Positions 44,701 through 54,288 of a DNA stretch of 64,000 nucleotides are shown piece after piece. Origin of the DNA: Exophiala sp. HKRS030. Lineage: Eukaryota > Ascomycota > Eurotiomycetes > Chaetothyriales > Herpotrichiellaceae. The notes beneath the pieces are model-generated. The model was not told the DNA's origin. It was given only the letters and a program-made list of their open reading frames with translations, and made no database searches. The stretch is from NCBI GenBank assembly GCA_023897205.1, contig JAHWDD010000006.1:1922001-1986000 (forward strand). Direction: 5' to 3'. Made by a program: the position numbers and the translations under genes. Position 1 is the first letter of the stretch; the number at the start of each line of letters is the position of its first letter.

Positions 44701-45365
44701 ACGAAATAAGGATCGGAAGATGCGGTTTGCTGGAAGGCGTCAGTGAAGGATGAATCGTCGAGGGTAGAGGCGAGGGTGAAGGTCGCCGGCCTTTCAATGG
44801 TGATGTCCTGCTTCACCAAGAGACCCGTGGAGAGGACGATGAGCACTTTGATCAGAAGAGTTCCTAGAACTGCAACCGAGACAACCCAGTGCTTTCGCTT
44901 GGCCGCTTTGAACATGGCCACAAGATTCCACATAGAAACGTAGTCGAGCAGGACGCTTTCATCAGCTGGTACCTGATCTTTGGACATGACGATCCAGGGC
45001 ATCATCTGCATTGTGCGAAATTCGACCTGGGTCCAGAAGGCTGCAATGACGATAAAAACCACAGTCGGACCGAATATCCATAGGTAAGATAGATCCTCTC
45101 GGACATCGACTATGCCGTGATTTTTCTTCGCCACGGAAAAGAGCACCGCAAGCGCAACGGCCACCAGCAAGAACGCTGACAAGAATAGCGATAATATGTA
45201 TCGTCGGAGAAAAAGAGGCGTCCACAGCCGCCGCGTCTGTGGTTGAAATTCCTTGTGCTGGACACCAGGTGTTGGCACTTCGTCGTAAATGTCAACTTGC
45301 GAGAACAACTTTGCATGTTCGAACACAACCGGATTCTTCCTAGTGAGCCGTGGATAAAGCGGCAT
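41703..45365 (-). CDS. Large DUF3433 membrane protein (1220 aa)
   Basis: Single exon. About eight transmembrane segments in two similar halves: YILSLFLSAFLLVAVALAV, LWIFGPTVVFIVIAAFW and HWVVSVAVLGTLLIKVLIV in the first, then RILIILSPIIYIGILELLY, HYAFIYVPAFFVLVVRTIY and HWAVISSTLAVLIAPTLSI in the second, with further helices after each extracellular domain. Each half has the DUF3433 pattern of KRKHW/RRKHW before a helix and is followed by a large, presumably extracellular Asn-rich domain with many N-glycosylation sequons and paired Cys (SPGCCSCRD). DUF3433 proteins are common in filamentous ascomycetes and have no known function; cell-surface location is inferred. The start at 45365 is the first ATG of the frame. 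Confidence 0.9.
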   Translation of the reverse strand: MPLYPRLTRKNPVVFEHAKLFSQVDIYDEVPTPGVQHKEFQPQTRRLWTPLFLRRYILSLFLSAFLLVAVALAVLFSVAKKNHGIVDVREDLSYLWIFGPTVVFIVIAAFWTQVEFRTMQMMPWIVMSKDQVPADESVLLDYVSMWNLVAMFKAAKRKHWVVSVAVLGTLLIKVLIVLSTGLLVKQDITIERPATFTLASTLDDSSFTDAFQQTASSDPYFVSVGIISQNLSSPIGTQHNLVYETVNNDPSTNMTSTVDLKVLSLNMTCETAQLSPYNPGSPGNTWNDTMQIESPTCKNASWWMNMNFTQEGDGYFLWNSPGCCSCRDQDALILLDVDTVPDRYSYDWRLMMYGGNRKPGGNRTILINPTFDTVDFQPLICKPSYRAYYGRVMFPPGLTTSNTEVQIELGDPTNITTVDDNIAQRLFLRAYKAFDNGNGGELNTAYLIDPGWDGDHSQFFDPAYLAQHAENTIPVMMAQAAKDNILMPSDAVAQGSVSSRQSRLSIRTVSFVATEIILVLICLVSAFLIWSDIRQVCPRDPVTIAGLSTILARSNKFNAVLRDSGTYKVEQIAHLLSGYEFRTERDSEFYFSIECEHPVIEQHRAVLLQPNSRDVAWWRPATAKWPLRILIILSPIIYIGILELLYQLSVKHDGLANTDTESFSHYAFIYVPAFFVLVVRTIYDMLDFTARTAQQYHLLSKGNADAAGSIFQNHHRRITLLAFLSALRRKHWAVISSTLAVLIAPTLSITVSSLFTSINTTTSQSISLVQRSRWNISDATSDIYYSPDWYPGIETRASVSGINIYTGQQALTGGLIENFNLSFPQWTYGRFVFPHFDLQSDKSPTANLSGRQVRGRIPAMQGNLNCNHTTGTSSFASDVFSFNGLQFGSREDNCGYPDALAYQNYDTQRPSYNFNFYNQTADNPSPGTVDITSRPDCPTIVFMLAEIDEGNTTKATALQCRPRIELVNVDVQLDYPSWQFDINNPPQAVLGTETILYDGYFNSSRGGDVFPSLVELQAILLGQGVLLDWLTTLSNLTHLSAPELMNASVLNREMSRLYGTVVAQLINTYATEPNTKPTGDDPGQAPVAATFLNPTQPRIKQNMIATRVLQAIFATMAICAISSMLFVDTHKVMPKNPYSIASVASLLASSRILAAIPPGSEWSSDKELKQLGIFEAMKFRMGWWEHRDMRRFVIDYYEDEGSLEQYEYPYQCRGRDMYMR

Positions 45366-46572
45366 TTCGGTTGGGAGGTTCGAGTCTTTGGTCCTTTTCT
45401 TCCGTCGAGCCTTCTTCTCTTACTGGGAAGATGATCTGCTGGGATTTCAATGTCAGCCTTACGCGCCAAAGTATCGCGCCTCAGACAACTTCAGAAGTCA
45501 TGTTGAGAAAAGGCCATTGCGCACAGTTGAGGCTTCATACGTGCTATAATACAATTCCAAGGATAGGCATATTGTCAGCCCCCAGAGGCTGTGGGACAGG
45601 CCTCTGTGGAATGTGAAACTTCTGCCGCCTTCATATGTTTCGGACGGACTGAGGTCACATTGGCCGGGAATAGGTCAGTTGCCTGAAGCGGCTGAGTTCT
45701 GGCTTAGTTAGCGAGGCTGAGCTGCGCCCGTGGACCGCGCCCCAATGCTCACAACAAGATTCATCAGGTATTAGGGACGAAATCTGCAGCCTATAGTCCC
45801 ATAATTTGAATCGGACTTGACTCTGCGTTGACAACCCTTGAAGAAATATTTGAGAAGTGAATGGCTCGGGAAGGCCTGGGGTCTGGGGGAGCCAATAGTG
45901 GGTAAGGTAAACAATTAGCCGCCTTACCTGGTCGAGACCTTTGCAAGCGCTGTCTAGTATCGAAATCGGCCTTCATCGACTTTTCATCAATAAGGGAGAA
46001 GCAGAAACACTTCGTGTCAGTACACTTTTGGAAGAACCGAGGTGGGCATCCAATCCTTTGGCACTTGGCGGCATGGTTTACAAAAAAGTCAGCGCTTGCA
46101 GACTCTGCAGTTCCTTGTCATTGTCCCGCAATTTCTTGTCCACATTCGCCGGCATGACCAAGGTCTCTTTGAATGCACGTACGAGTACCGAGATAGATAT
46201 CTAAGGTACCTAGATAGTAGATACTCCAGGCCACTAGGCAGCGTCATTGGGGGTGTCACGAGTAAGGCTGCCTCAAAGCCTTCTGCCAAGCCGCTGCCCC
46301 GCAAAATTTTAGAAACAAAGTCTATTCAAGGCCAAAAATTTTGGACTGCGATTCGCAACATCAGGTAATTAGTGAAGAAAGAGTCTTGTGCATACACTTC
46401 ACACGCAGACAATAAATTGTCTTCAGTTTTATTCGTTGACCTGTACAAAGACCACAGTGAAACTTCTTTGGGCACATCTGAACTTTTCACAGCTTGAACT
46501 TGTCCTACTCTCTTCCACCGTTCCAACTCTTCCCTCCCCGCATCACGACTCTCACTGTCCACTGTGTCGACC
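45366..46572. other. Divergent intergenic region
   Basis: Promoters of the DUF3433 gene (minus) and the La-type gene (plus). A TATC/GGTACC-rich patch lies near 46190-46225. No gene recognised. Confidence 0.5.
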
Positions 46573-48045
46573 ATGGCGGAAGAAACAGTGACCGATGCCC
46601 TACAGACAGCTGTTGATCACAATGCCGCAGCCGCCGAAGATGCGAAGAAGCTCTTAGCAGAATTGCAGGGTGATTCCGAGCAGAAGCAGGAAACCAGTGA
46701 AACCACAATTGTCGAGAAGCCTGCGACCGATGATTCAGACAAGAAAGAAGATGACAGCAGAGATCGAGAACACCGCAACGACAGCGCACACTACTCACGT
46801 GGCGGGCGAGGTGGCCGTGGCGATCGCCGAGGAGGATTTACTCCTCGCAACTATCGCAACAATAGCAAATTCGACCCAACCTCCAAAGAAGTGACCAATG
46901 ACCCTGCCGCTATTCGCAAACAGGTATGTCTCTAGAAGCGGCACAGATGTAACTCGGCAGTGTATACTAACTCTCTTCTTCTAAGGTCGAGTTCTACTTC
47001 TCTGACTCGAACCTGCACACTGATACCTTTATCCGCAAGTCGATCAAGGAAAGCGAAAATCAGTCCGTCGATGTGAAAACAATCCATAACTTCAAACGTA
47101 TGCAACGCTTTCAGCCTTTTGAGGCAGTCGTAGAAGCGCTGCGTGATTCGACTTTTGTGGAATTGACCGACGAGGAGACACGCGTTCGACGAAAGGACCT
47201 ACCGGAGGACTGGGATGACCCGAACAAAATCACCATCCAAGAGAATGCTGCCATGCCACGCAGTGTCTATGTCAAAGGCTTTGGGGACGAAGTTGCCAGC
47301 ACACAATTCGACATTGAAGAGTTTTTCGAACCCTATGGTCCCGTCAAAGCAGTCCGACTGCGACGTGCCCAAGACAAGCTGTTCAAGGGAAGTGTGTTTG
47401 TCGAGTTTGATACGGAGGAGACGGCCAAGGCATTTCTCGCGTTGGATCCAAAGCCGCAGTACAAGGGCAACGACCTCCAGATCATGAGCAAGCGAGAGTA
47501 CTGCGAGAAGAAGGCGGATGACATCAAAGCCGGCAAGATCGTACCAAACAAGTCGAGATTCCAATCAGGAAGAAGAGATAACCGTGATGGTCGAGACTAC
47601 AAGCGAAAGAAAGACGGAGAAGATACTCGAGACTGGAGAACTCGAAGAGATGAGGACAAGAAGCGCGGTTTCAGAGATGACAAGAGACGTGGTGATCGTG
47701 GACACAAAGGTGGCCGGTCGTATGAGGACAAGACAGATGAGAGGTAAGGCGCCCTGCATGTCCGTATGCCCTGAGACTCAATACTGACGTTGACGCAGGG
47801 GAGTTCCTACGGTTAAGTCTTCTGCAGGACCGAAGGACTCTGGTCGCGATGAAGCACTGGCCAAGGCTAGAGCCGCTGTTGAAGAAGAGACGAAGAAAGA
47901 GCAAGGAGACCAGGCTATTCACCAGAATGGCAGTGCTGAAGAGACTACAAGCAAGAAGCGAGCCAGAGAAGAAGATGGCGAGGCCGGACCGGAGCCAAAG
48001 AAGGTTGATGCCAAATCCGAAGAGGTTTCTGCTGCGGCATCTTGA
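46573..48045 (+). CDS. LHP1: La-type RNA-binding protein
   Basis: Exons 46573..46923, 46986..47743 and 47799..48045 give 451 residues. An acidic N-terminus with an RGG patch (YSRGGRGGRGDRRGG) precedes the La motif (VEFYFSDSNLHTDTFIRK, split from IRKQ by the first intron), followed by an RRM (SVYVKGFGDEV...KGSVFVEFDTEE with RNP-like strands) and a long Lys/Arg/Asp-rich tail. La proteins bind the 3' oligo-U of RNA polymerase III transcripts and protect pre-tRNAs. The RGG patch ahead of the La motif is extra relative to yeast Lhp1. Both introns have GT-AG borders and phases agree (117 codons, then AG|G). Confidence 0.93.
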
Positions 48046-48758
48046 TCATCTCCTGTAATCGAGAAGAAGAGTTTGGGAAAGCATGGAGTAGTTGTAGGCG
48101 AAATCTGCCCACCAAACTCCCTTCGCCTGCTTACACATTTCGATGTCAGGCTGACTACCTTTGCATGCGTCAACCGGCTTCCACATCTTGCGAACCTCAT
48201 TCGACAACTGCAAGTCTTGTTCCTACTACGAAAAGTATTTCAAGGGCTGATACTGGCATAACATCTACGTTCAGACAGAATCTTTCGGGCGCTTCTGTCT
48301 ACATCGGAGAAAACCATGAATTCACGGGGTGTTGAAGGTGGCCACAGAGCAAACACATGATACCTCTATGTACTTACATTGGTAGTTTTTCTCGGCGCAT
48401 ATCTTCAAGGCGGAATCATTACTTAAGAAGTTCCTGTACCTACATTAGGTAGTTACCTTAATATGAAGCAATTCTCTGGGCGTCTATCATTACTTCCATC
48501 GTAAGGCACAGTCCCGTATGTGCCAAGACTGTATTGTAACTACCTGCGCGACGCAAATGGCACGAGGTGACATATCAATGTCTCTCTGTGTCTGTGTGAT
48601 TTCTTTTCACATCATTCCTGAGACTTCATCCAAGATTGCTGTGTTGCGTCGTGACGCTGTACAAGTCCAAAAGAAATCAAGATACAATATTCCGAGGTTC
48701 TTCCGATATCAGCACGTGATTCTCCTCTTTCAAGACTCAAAGCGGAACAATCAAAGTC
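48046..48758. other. Intergenic, no gene recognised
   Basis: 3' region of the La gene and promoter of CTK2. Contains short TACCTA/TTAGGTA inverted strings near 48440-48465. Confidence 0.4.
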
Positions 48759-49075
48759 ATGCCAAGTGAATCTCCAAACTTCACGAGGTTGATTCAACCA
48801 ACAACCCATCCACCTTCTCTACCTCCATCTCTTGAGAACACAAGCACTTCCGAGGCTGAGACCGAGAGCACAAGTACAAGTCTATTGACACCAGAATCGC
48901 AAGAGAATGAAGCCAGCTCTGATAGTCATGATAGTGGCAACAACTCCGGCGCATCTCAACTGATCACAAACACCACTCTCAGCGTCAATACCAATCCGTT
49001 GGACTCTCAATACCAATCCGTTGGACTCTCAATACCAGTATTGTCCCTGGGTACTAGGTTGCAACTGCACCGATA
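48759..49075 (+). pseudogene. Out-of-frame N-terminal extension of CTK2
   Basis: An ATG-started Ser/Thr-rich frame (MPSESPNFTRLIQPTTHPPS) runs to a stop just past 49070. A 22-bp tandem duplication at 48985-49037 lies inside it. With one copy of the unit the frame would run straight on into the frame that carries the CTK2 cyclin, so this looks like a former N-terminal extension that is now uncoupled. It could instead be an untranslated leader with a chance uORF. Confidence 0.45.
48985..49037. repeat. 22-bp tandem duplication (2.4 copies)
   Basis: The unit TCAATACCAATCCGTTGGAC plus TC occurs at 48985-49006 and 49007-49028, followed by nine matching bases. The copies are identical, suggesting a recent event or an assembly artefact. 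Unit length is 1 mod 3. Confidence 0.95.
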
Positions 49076-49131
49076 ATTGCGGATGTGCCGGCCGCACTCC
49101 TCACGACCAAGAACACGAGCACGACGTCACA

Positions 49132-50791
49132 ATGCGTCCAGCCAACGGTGACCATCCTCCTGCTAGACCATCACAGGGTAGCGGTAGAAGTGGCCCTTTG
49201 TCTAATTACGTCCAAGTCGCCAAGGCCTATATCTTTGAACAACAGATCCAGAAGGCTCTCCATGATACCGGGGTCAGCCAGGCCAGAGAGGATAGTATCA
49301 GACTAGCTGGGGTGTTGTGGATTGACAATGTTAGAAGAGTTTTGAAATTGTGAGTTTTGCGGGTTGTTTGTGGTTTTATTTTCCTCTGTTCGCTGAATGA
49401 GGCCTTACCTATAAATCACGCTCTACAAACCTCTACCCCAATAAGCTGTTCAGCATGCTTCAATCAGAGAGAGTTATGAAAAGGAATCTAAGGCAGAGAC
49501 AAATGCAGCTAAAGAAGAGCTCAGACTAATGCATCTATCTACAGACCAGTCAGAACATTCAACACAGCAGTCATCTACTTCCACAAATTCCGCCTTCAGC
49601 ACTCCGATGGAGAGTACAGCTTCGTGGTAAGTCCTATGAATCTCTTTCGTATAGTTCAACATGTTGTGGTGGAATCGAATGACTGACTTTCGCACCAATA
49701 CCACAGGATGCCGCCGCCGCAGCACTCTTCACGGCCTGCAAAATCGAAGACACCCTCAAAAAGTCACGAGACATCCTCTGCGCAGCCCACAACTCCAAGA
49801 TTCCTCGTCAAGACCACCTCTCCCCTGACAATCCGGTACGTACCTGCCCTTTCTTGCCTCTCTTCTCATCATACAGAGCTTCTGGCTCTCCTGATTTTGA
49901 GATTGGATGTAAAATATATGAGGAGACTCGGGCCAGACTTAAACTTCAACTCGGACTAATGACTAACATTGTTTCTGTCTTTCTTGTTAGATTTTCGAAG
50001 CACAATCACGCACCATAATCGGTCTCGAAAGACTCATGCTCGAAGCATCAGGATTTGACTTTCGCAGTTCCCATCCCCAAGGCTTGATGATAAAGCTCGC
50101 CAAAATGTACGAGTTCGAAAAATCATCCCCCGTCGCCCGCACCGCATACAGCATATCCCTCGACCTCTTCCGCACCTTTGCTCCTCTCAAGCAAACCAAC
50201 GCCACGTTGGCCTTTTCATGCCTCGAACTCGCAGGACGGCTGCACGATATCGAACATCGCGCGATCTGGCGTGGCGAAGACTACAATCAGTTCAAGATCG
50301 ATCGGGGCATGGTCATGGAAACACTGCTTGATCTGCTGGAATTGTACACACACCATCGCATGTCGACCACCGTGGGACCGGAATTCCCGGTCGAGATCTT
50401 CCTCAACGTCAGAATCCCTCTCAACGTGGAGTGCGAGGAGAAGAAGATCCCCCGCTTCACGGCGTGGTTCGAAGGAGGCACCGAACGGAACGGCAGTACG
50501 AGCACCTCGAACGGGACGATCGCGAATGGAGATCACCCACACAGCCGGAGTCGTGATTCGAGCAAGAATGTGAGTCCCAAGGACGTAGCCAGCCCCAGCA
50601 CGAACGCCAGCAGCGCGAGCACGGCTCCTACGAGTGTCCCACCTCCCGGAGGAGCGAATGCGATACCTACGGGGACGGCTGTGAGGCAACGAATGGGAGA
50701 GAGGGGTCGCGAAGGAACCGTCAGATTCATTCTGAACCCGGATAGAGAACGGGAGGAAAGAGACATTATCAACATGTACAATCAGCCTTGA
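49132..50791 (+). CDS. CTK2: CTD kinase I cyclin subunit (C-type cyclin)
   Basis: Exons 49132..49349, 49545..49626, 49707..49835 and 49991..50791 give 409 residues from the first in-frame ATG after the duplication. The cyclin box is spread over all exons: NYVQVAKAYIFEQQIQKAL, REDSIRLAGVLWIDNVRRV, PVRTFNTAVIYFHKFRL, DAAAAALFTACKIEDTLKK and SRTIIGLERLMLEASGFDF. The C-terminal 150 residues are Ser/Thr/Asn-rich and disordered, ending in an Arg/Glu-rich segment. Ctk2 activates the Ctk1 kinase that phosphorylates Ser2 of the RNA polymerase II CTD. All splice sites are GT-AG. Start choice is open: the conserved cyclin box begins some 25 residues after 49132, so the upstream extension is dispensable for the fold. 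Confidence 0.9.
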
Positions 50792-51642
50792 GAAGTGACT
50801 GTCCCCAAAGGAAGCAATTCACAGGAGCATCAATCAGCCGATCACTCACCCCTCATGGGTAGGCGGATCCAGTACCTTCCTATTCCATGTTTGTACATTA
50901 CGGAATCCTTCGGCTGAGCAAAAACTGTCATCATTGACACGGCTCGACCTGGGTTTAGGGCATCACTGATCAAACCTGGCCTGGTCTGAATCTCATCTTG
51001 TGTGTACAGCCATGTACAGAGTCACACAAAACACAAAAGCGAAATGAACAACGGAAAAGTCAAAACAAGGCAACCTGTTTGTTCGGCGCCCGGGGATTAG
51101 AGGGGTCGTCTGTCGTGTGCATTTTTGGAGGAGGCCATGATTGTTACTGGAAAAAAAAAGGGTCTTCCGGGTACGGAGTACAGCGAGTAGGTCTGCATGG
51201 CCTGCCTGAGTGAAGAATTCCGGAGGGGGGTCTTTCCCCCAGGGCGTTGTCCAGAAAAACATGGCTTACTGATGACGGTTCCCGCGAGGGACGGCGATGT
51301 CTTCCTACCTATCTACGCAAGGCACCTCTGTGGCCTCTCCCTCTAGGCACCTGTAAATTTGATAACAATCAATACTCTGGACTCAAGGTAGGCTCACTGA
51401 GCACCTTCTCTGGGTCACACTTGTTTGGCACAATCTTGACCACGATCAATGAAATCCGACTGAGAAAGGACAAGAAGATGGAAGTTCGAAAATGACGACA
51501 TGATCACTGTCATCATTGCATAAAAGGCAAAGGTATATGAAAAACTCCTCATGGTCAACAGGTGTCGATACCATCAGCCCATCCACCATCTGTTAATCGT
51601 CTTCAAAGGTCGTTATAAAAGGGGTATGGTTCGTCCAAAACA
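50792..51642. other. Convergent spacer, no gene recognised
   Basis: 3' regions of CTK2 (plus) and the F-box gene (minus). Only short frames. Confidence 0.5.
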
Positions 51643-53451
51643 TCACCCATCATCTTCTTCATGCTCGTCATCATCTTGGAGGAATGATTCCTCCGTCATC
51701 GGGTCAGGAGGATCCCACGTAAGTGGAATTGGTCTGTCACCACCACAAGGCCCGCCGTCGGGAGCGGTGGGTGGCAACGTGGGAGTCACTTCACCGTCGG
51801 TGTCATATCCCAACCTCTTGGTGAAGGTGGTGTCGTCGCCGCTGGCCCACGGCCAAGGCACATCTGTGTTTTCGTCGATCGTCGCCAGTCTTCCGTTGAC
51901 GAACAAACGCTCTTCCACCCCGAGGCCGTGGTCGATGGTTCGAAACATTTGTCCCATGATCCAACGGCCCAATTCCCTGACTTTTGTGGTGGTAGCGTTG
52001 TTGTTGTTTTTGGAGGCATTGATGGCCCACCTCGACAGGCGGCGAAGTTGAGAGCGATGTTCAACCGAGTCGATACCTTCACTGATCATGTAGGACAAAA
52101 GCCGCACCGTCATGGGGTTGAATTCACGGTTGCTACCCTCCGGTGGAAGGGCATCTAGGATCAACGACCTCGGTAGAGGGTGTACGAATGGACCGACTAG
52201 GTCGTGATAGCGAGGCTGCCTCGCTGATGGAATCACGGGAGGAGTCGGCTCGGACTCGACTTGTGCCGCCACTCTCATGGTGGCATAATGTAACTCGAGC
52301 AAGACCAAAGTGGCCTCTTCATTCCTCTGTCGTAGTGCAGTCCTGAGTCCCTTGAACAGAGCCTCTGCAGAAATCTCCAAAACCTGATCGTGTTCCACAA
52401 ACCTCATCCCTTGGCGGAGAAGTCTGAGTATACTGATGTTTTCGGGCGTCCATCTTGGAAGGTCTAGGAATTTGTCCGGTATCACTCGTACGGCCAAGAC
52501 GCTTACCCCTCGGTCCATCTCCTTGTGAAGCCTGCCTTCCCGGTCGGCCCAACACTTCCAAGTCCAGATCCGTGGGACCGGGGGCCATACCTGCTCTCCC
52601 ACCTTCTCCTCCGCACCAAACTCCAAATCCGAGGGGGGTTGGCGCATCTGCGGATGGCTGGATTCCCGCTGCTGCCCTGGGCGTCGTCGTCGGCCGTGAA
52701 AATTATCTTCCGTCGTGTAGAGAAAGTTACAAGGGGCTCGATAATGTGCCATTAGACCCTTTTCGTCGCCCGCTTCGGGGATCGTTCCCAGAACATTTCT
52801 CCTTTCACCGTGACAATAAGGGTGAGCGATGGCGTCTTCGGAGAGACCAAAAGAGTTCTGCTCTCTGACCTCCCTCGCCCTCACCTGGCAGACCTTTAGG
52901 TGGACGAGTCTCGGAAGGCATTTTTCCAACCGTTCCTGGTTGAACCACTTGCAGGTCATCAAGTTTCTCTGGATTCGAATCTTCTGTTCCAGACCGATGT
53001 GGCTGTAACCTGCCGGCTTGAAGTATTCTTCGACAATGGGACCTTCCGTGTCATCGTCAAAAAAAGCCGTGGCGATGGTTGAGAGGTAGATGCTTTCGAC
53101 GGAAAGAGCCTCGCCCAAACGCCTCGAAGCTCGTGCCAAGTTGACTTCCATGTCGGCCTTGAAAAAGATTTCCTGGATGATTTCATGTGGCAGTGACTCG
53201 ATTCTAGACATTCCGGCGGCACGTGAATGTCGACCACCGGCAGGCCCGTTATGTGTCTGGGTTTGTCGGCGGGCGACGAGTAGCTGGACTCTGGAATTCC
53301 TTTCTTTGGCCGCATGTCTCAACGCCGCAGTTCGTTTCAAGGGTCGCCCGACGGATCTGGGATGTGTTGATACCGAATCAGATGCTGGCCGCTTCCTGTT
53401 CGACGACCCCAAAGGTATCAACGTGTTGGGGAGTTCGTTGATGTCGCTCAT
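51643..53451 (-). CDS. F-box domain protein
   Basis: 602 residues from the ATG at 53451 (two codons into the open frame; the upstream codon is TTG). A basic, Ser/Arg-rich N-terminus precedes the F-box (SRIESLPHEIIQEIFFKAD, then LARASRRLGEALS) at about residues 83-125. The rest is a long helical region without recognisable LRR or WD repeats, typical of fungal F-box proteins, and the C-terminus is acidic (DDDEHEEDDG). F-box proteins link substrates to SCF ubiquitin ligase through Skp1. Substrate unknown. Confidence 0.85.
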   Translation of the reverse strand: MSDINELPNTLIPLGSSNRKRPASDSVSTHPRSVGRPLKRTAALRHAAKERNSRVQLLVARRQTQTHNGPAGGRHSRAAGMSRIESLPHEIIQEIFFKADMEVNLARASRRLGEALSVESIYLSTIATAFFDDDTEGPIVEEYFKPAGYSHIGLEQKIRIQRNLMTCKWFNQERLEKCLPRLVHLKVCQVRAREVREQNSFGLSEDAIAHPYCHGERRNVLGTIPEAGDEKGLMAHYRAPCNFLYTTEDNFHGRRRRPGQQRESSHPQMRQPPSDLEFGAEEKVGEQVWPPVPRIWTWKCWADREGRLHKEMDRGVSVLAVRVIPDKFLDLPRWTPENISILRLLRQGMRFVEHDQVLEISAEALFKGLRTALRQRNEEATLVLLELHYATMRVAAQVESEPTPPVIPSARQPRYHDLVGPFVHPLPRSLILDALPPEGSNREFNPMTVRLLSYMISEGIDSVEHRSQLRRLSRWAINASKNNNNATTTKVRELGRWIMGQMFRTIDHGLGVEERLFVNGRLATIDENTDVPWPWASGDDTTFTKRLGYDTDGEVTPTLPPTAPDGGPCGGDRPIPLTWDPPDPMTEESFLQDDDEHEEDDG

Positions 53452-54288
53452 ATTCAATGAAGTAGACCTCCCTAAGCTAAAAAGCCTAGAGGAGCGAACA
53501 AAGAAAGCAAGGAATCAGGCCGTAAACCGTCGATGCGACAAGCAGGCCACAGGCCGGTTGGACTGAATCGATAGCAGACTATTAATAGTAATCAGTCCTC
53601 TGTCTCTGCGTTGGGAGAGAGGCGAGATCAATGCCGTAGGTTTTGTGTGGCAAGATTCTGATAATGAGGGATGATTTTTTTGATGTTTTTTCTTACGGTC
53701 CGTGAGGTTGAAGCAGGTGGAAGCTATTTTTTGAGGGAAGAGAGGTCCTTCGAGTGCTTGAACTTTCATACCTACCATGATAAATATTCCTCGTCGTCGT
53801 GATCAATTCCTAGTTGTCCAATCAATGAAAGAAAGATGTTGCTCTTGTCCAGGCCTTGTCAAGTTAAGTTGGTTGCGTTGCCTCAATTAAGATCCCCACG
53901 GGCCGGCATCGACACTATCCGCTAGTGAAATCGCTACATCTTCCCCACCTTCTTCCGTCTTGTGGTTGAGGTATGAAGATATGCTGAGCAGGGATGTTGA
54001 TATCCTCCGTCGTGACTGTAGAGTGGCAGGGCAGGAAGAACCACCTGTTGCAAGCTACAAAGAATGGACCAACTGCGAAAGAAGAACACGAGGACAACCA
54101 ACATACTGGGTGCATGTTGTGTTATATTTCCCTTGTCTCTAAATATTCTACCGATGAGTGCTGATGTCCTATCTATCCGAGCCGAGTGTTTATAGCGACT
54201 GCCGTTGTTACGTCCACTCGGGCCAGTTGCATCTATCAATCAAAAAAAAGAAGTTCTCATCCTGTTTGGGGCTGGTGGGCGGCGTCGT
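53452..54288. other. Intergenic between minus-strand genes
   Basis: Promoter of the F-box gene and 3' region of the MFS gene. No gene recognised. Confidence 0.5.
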
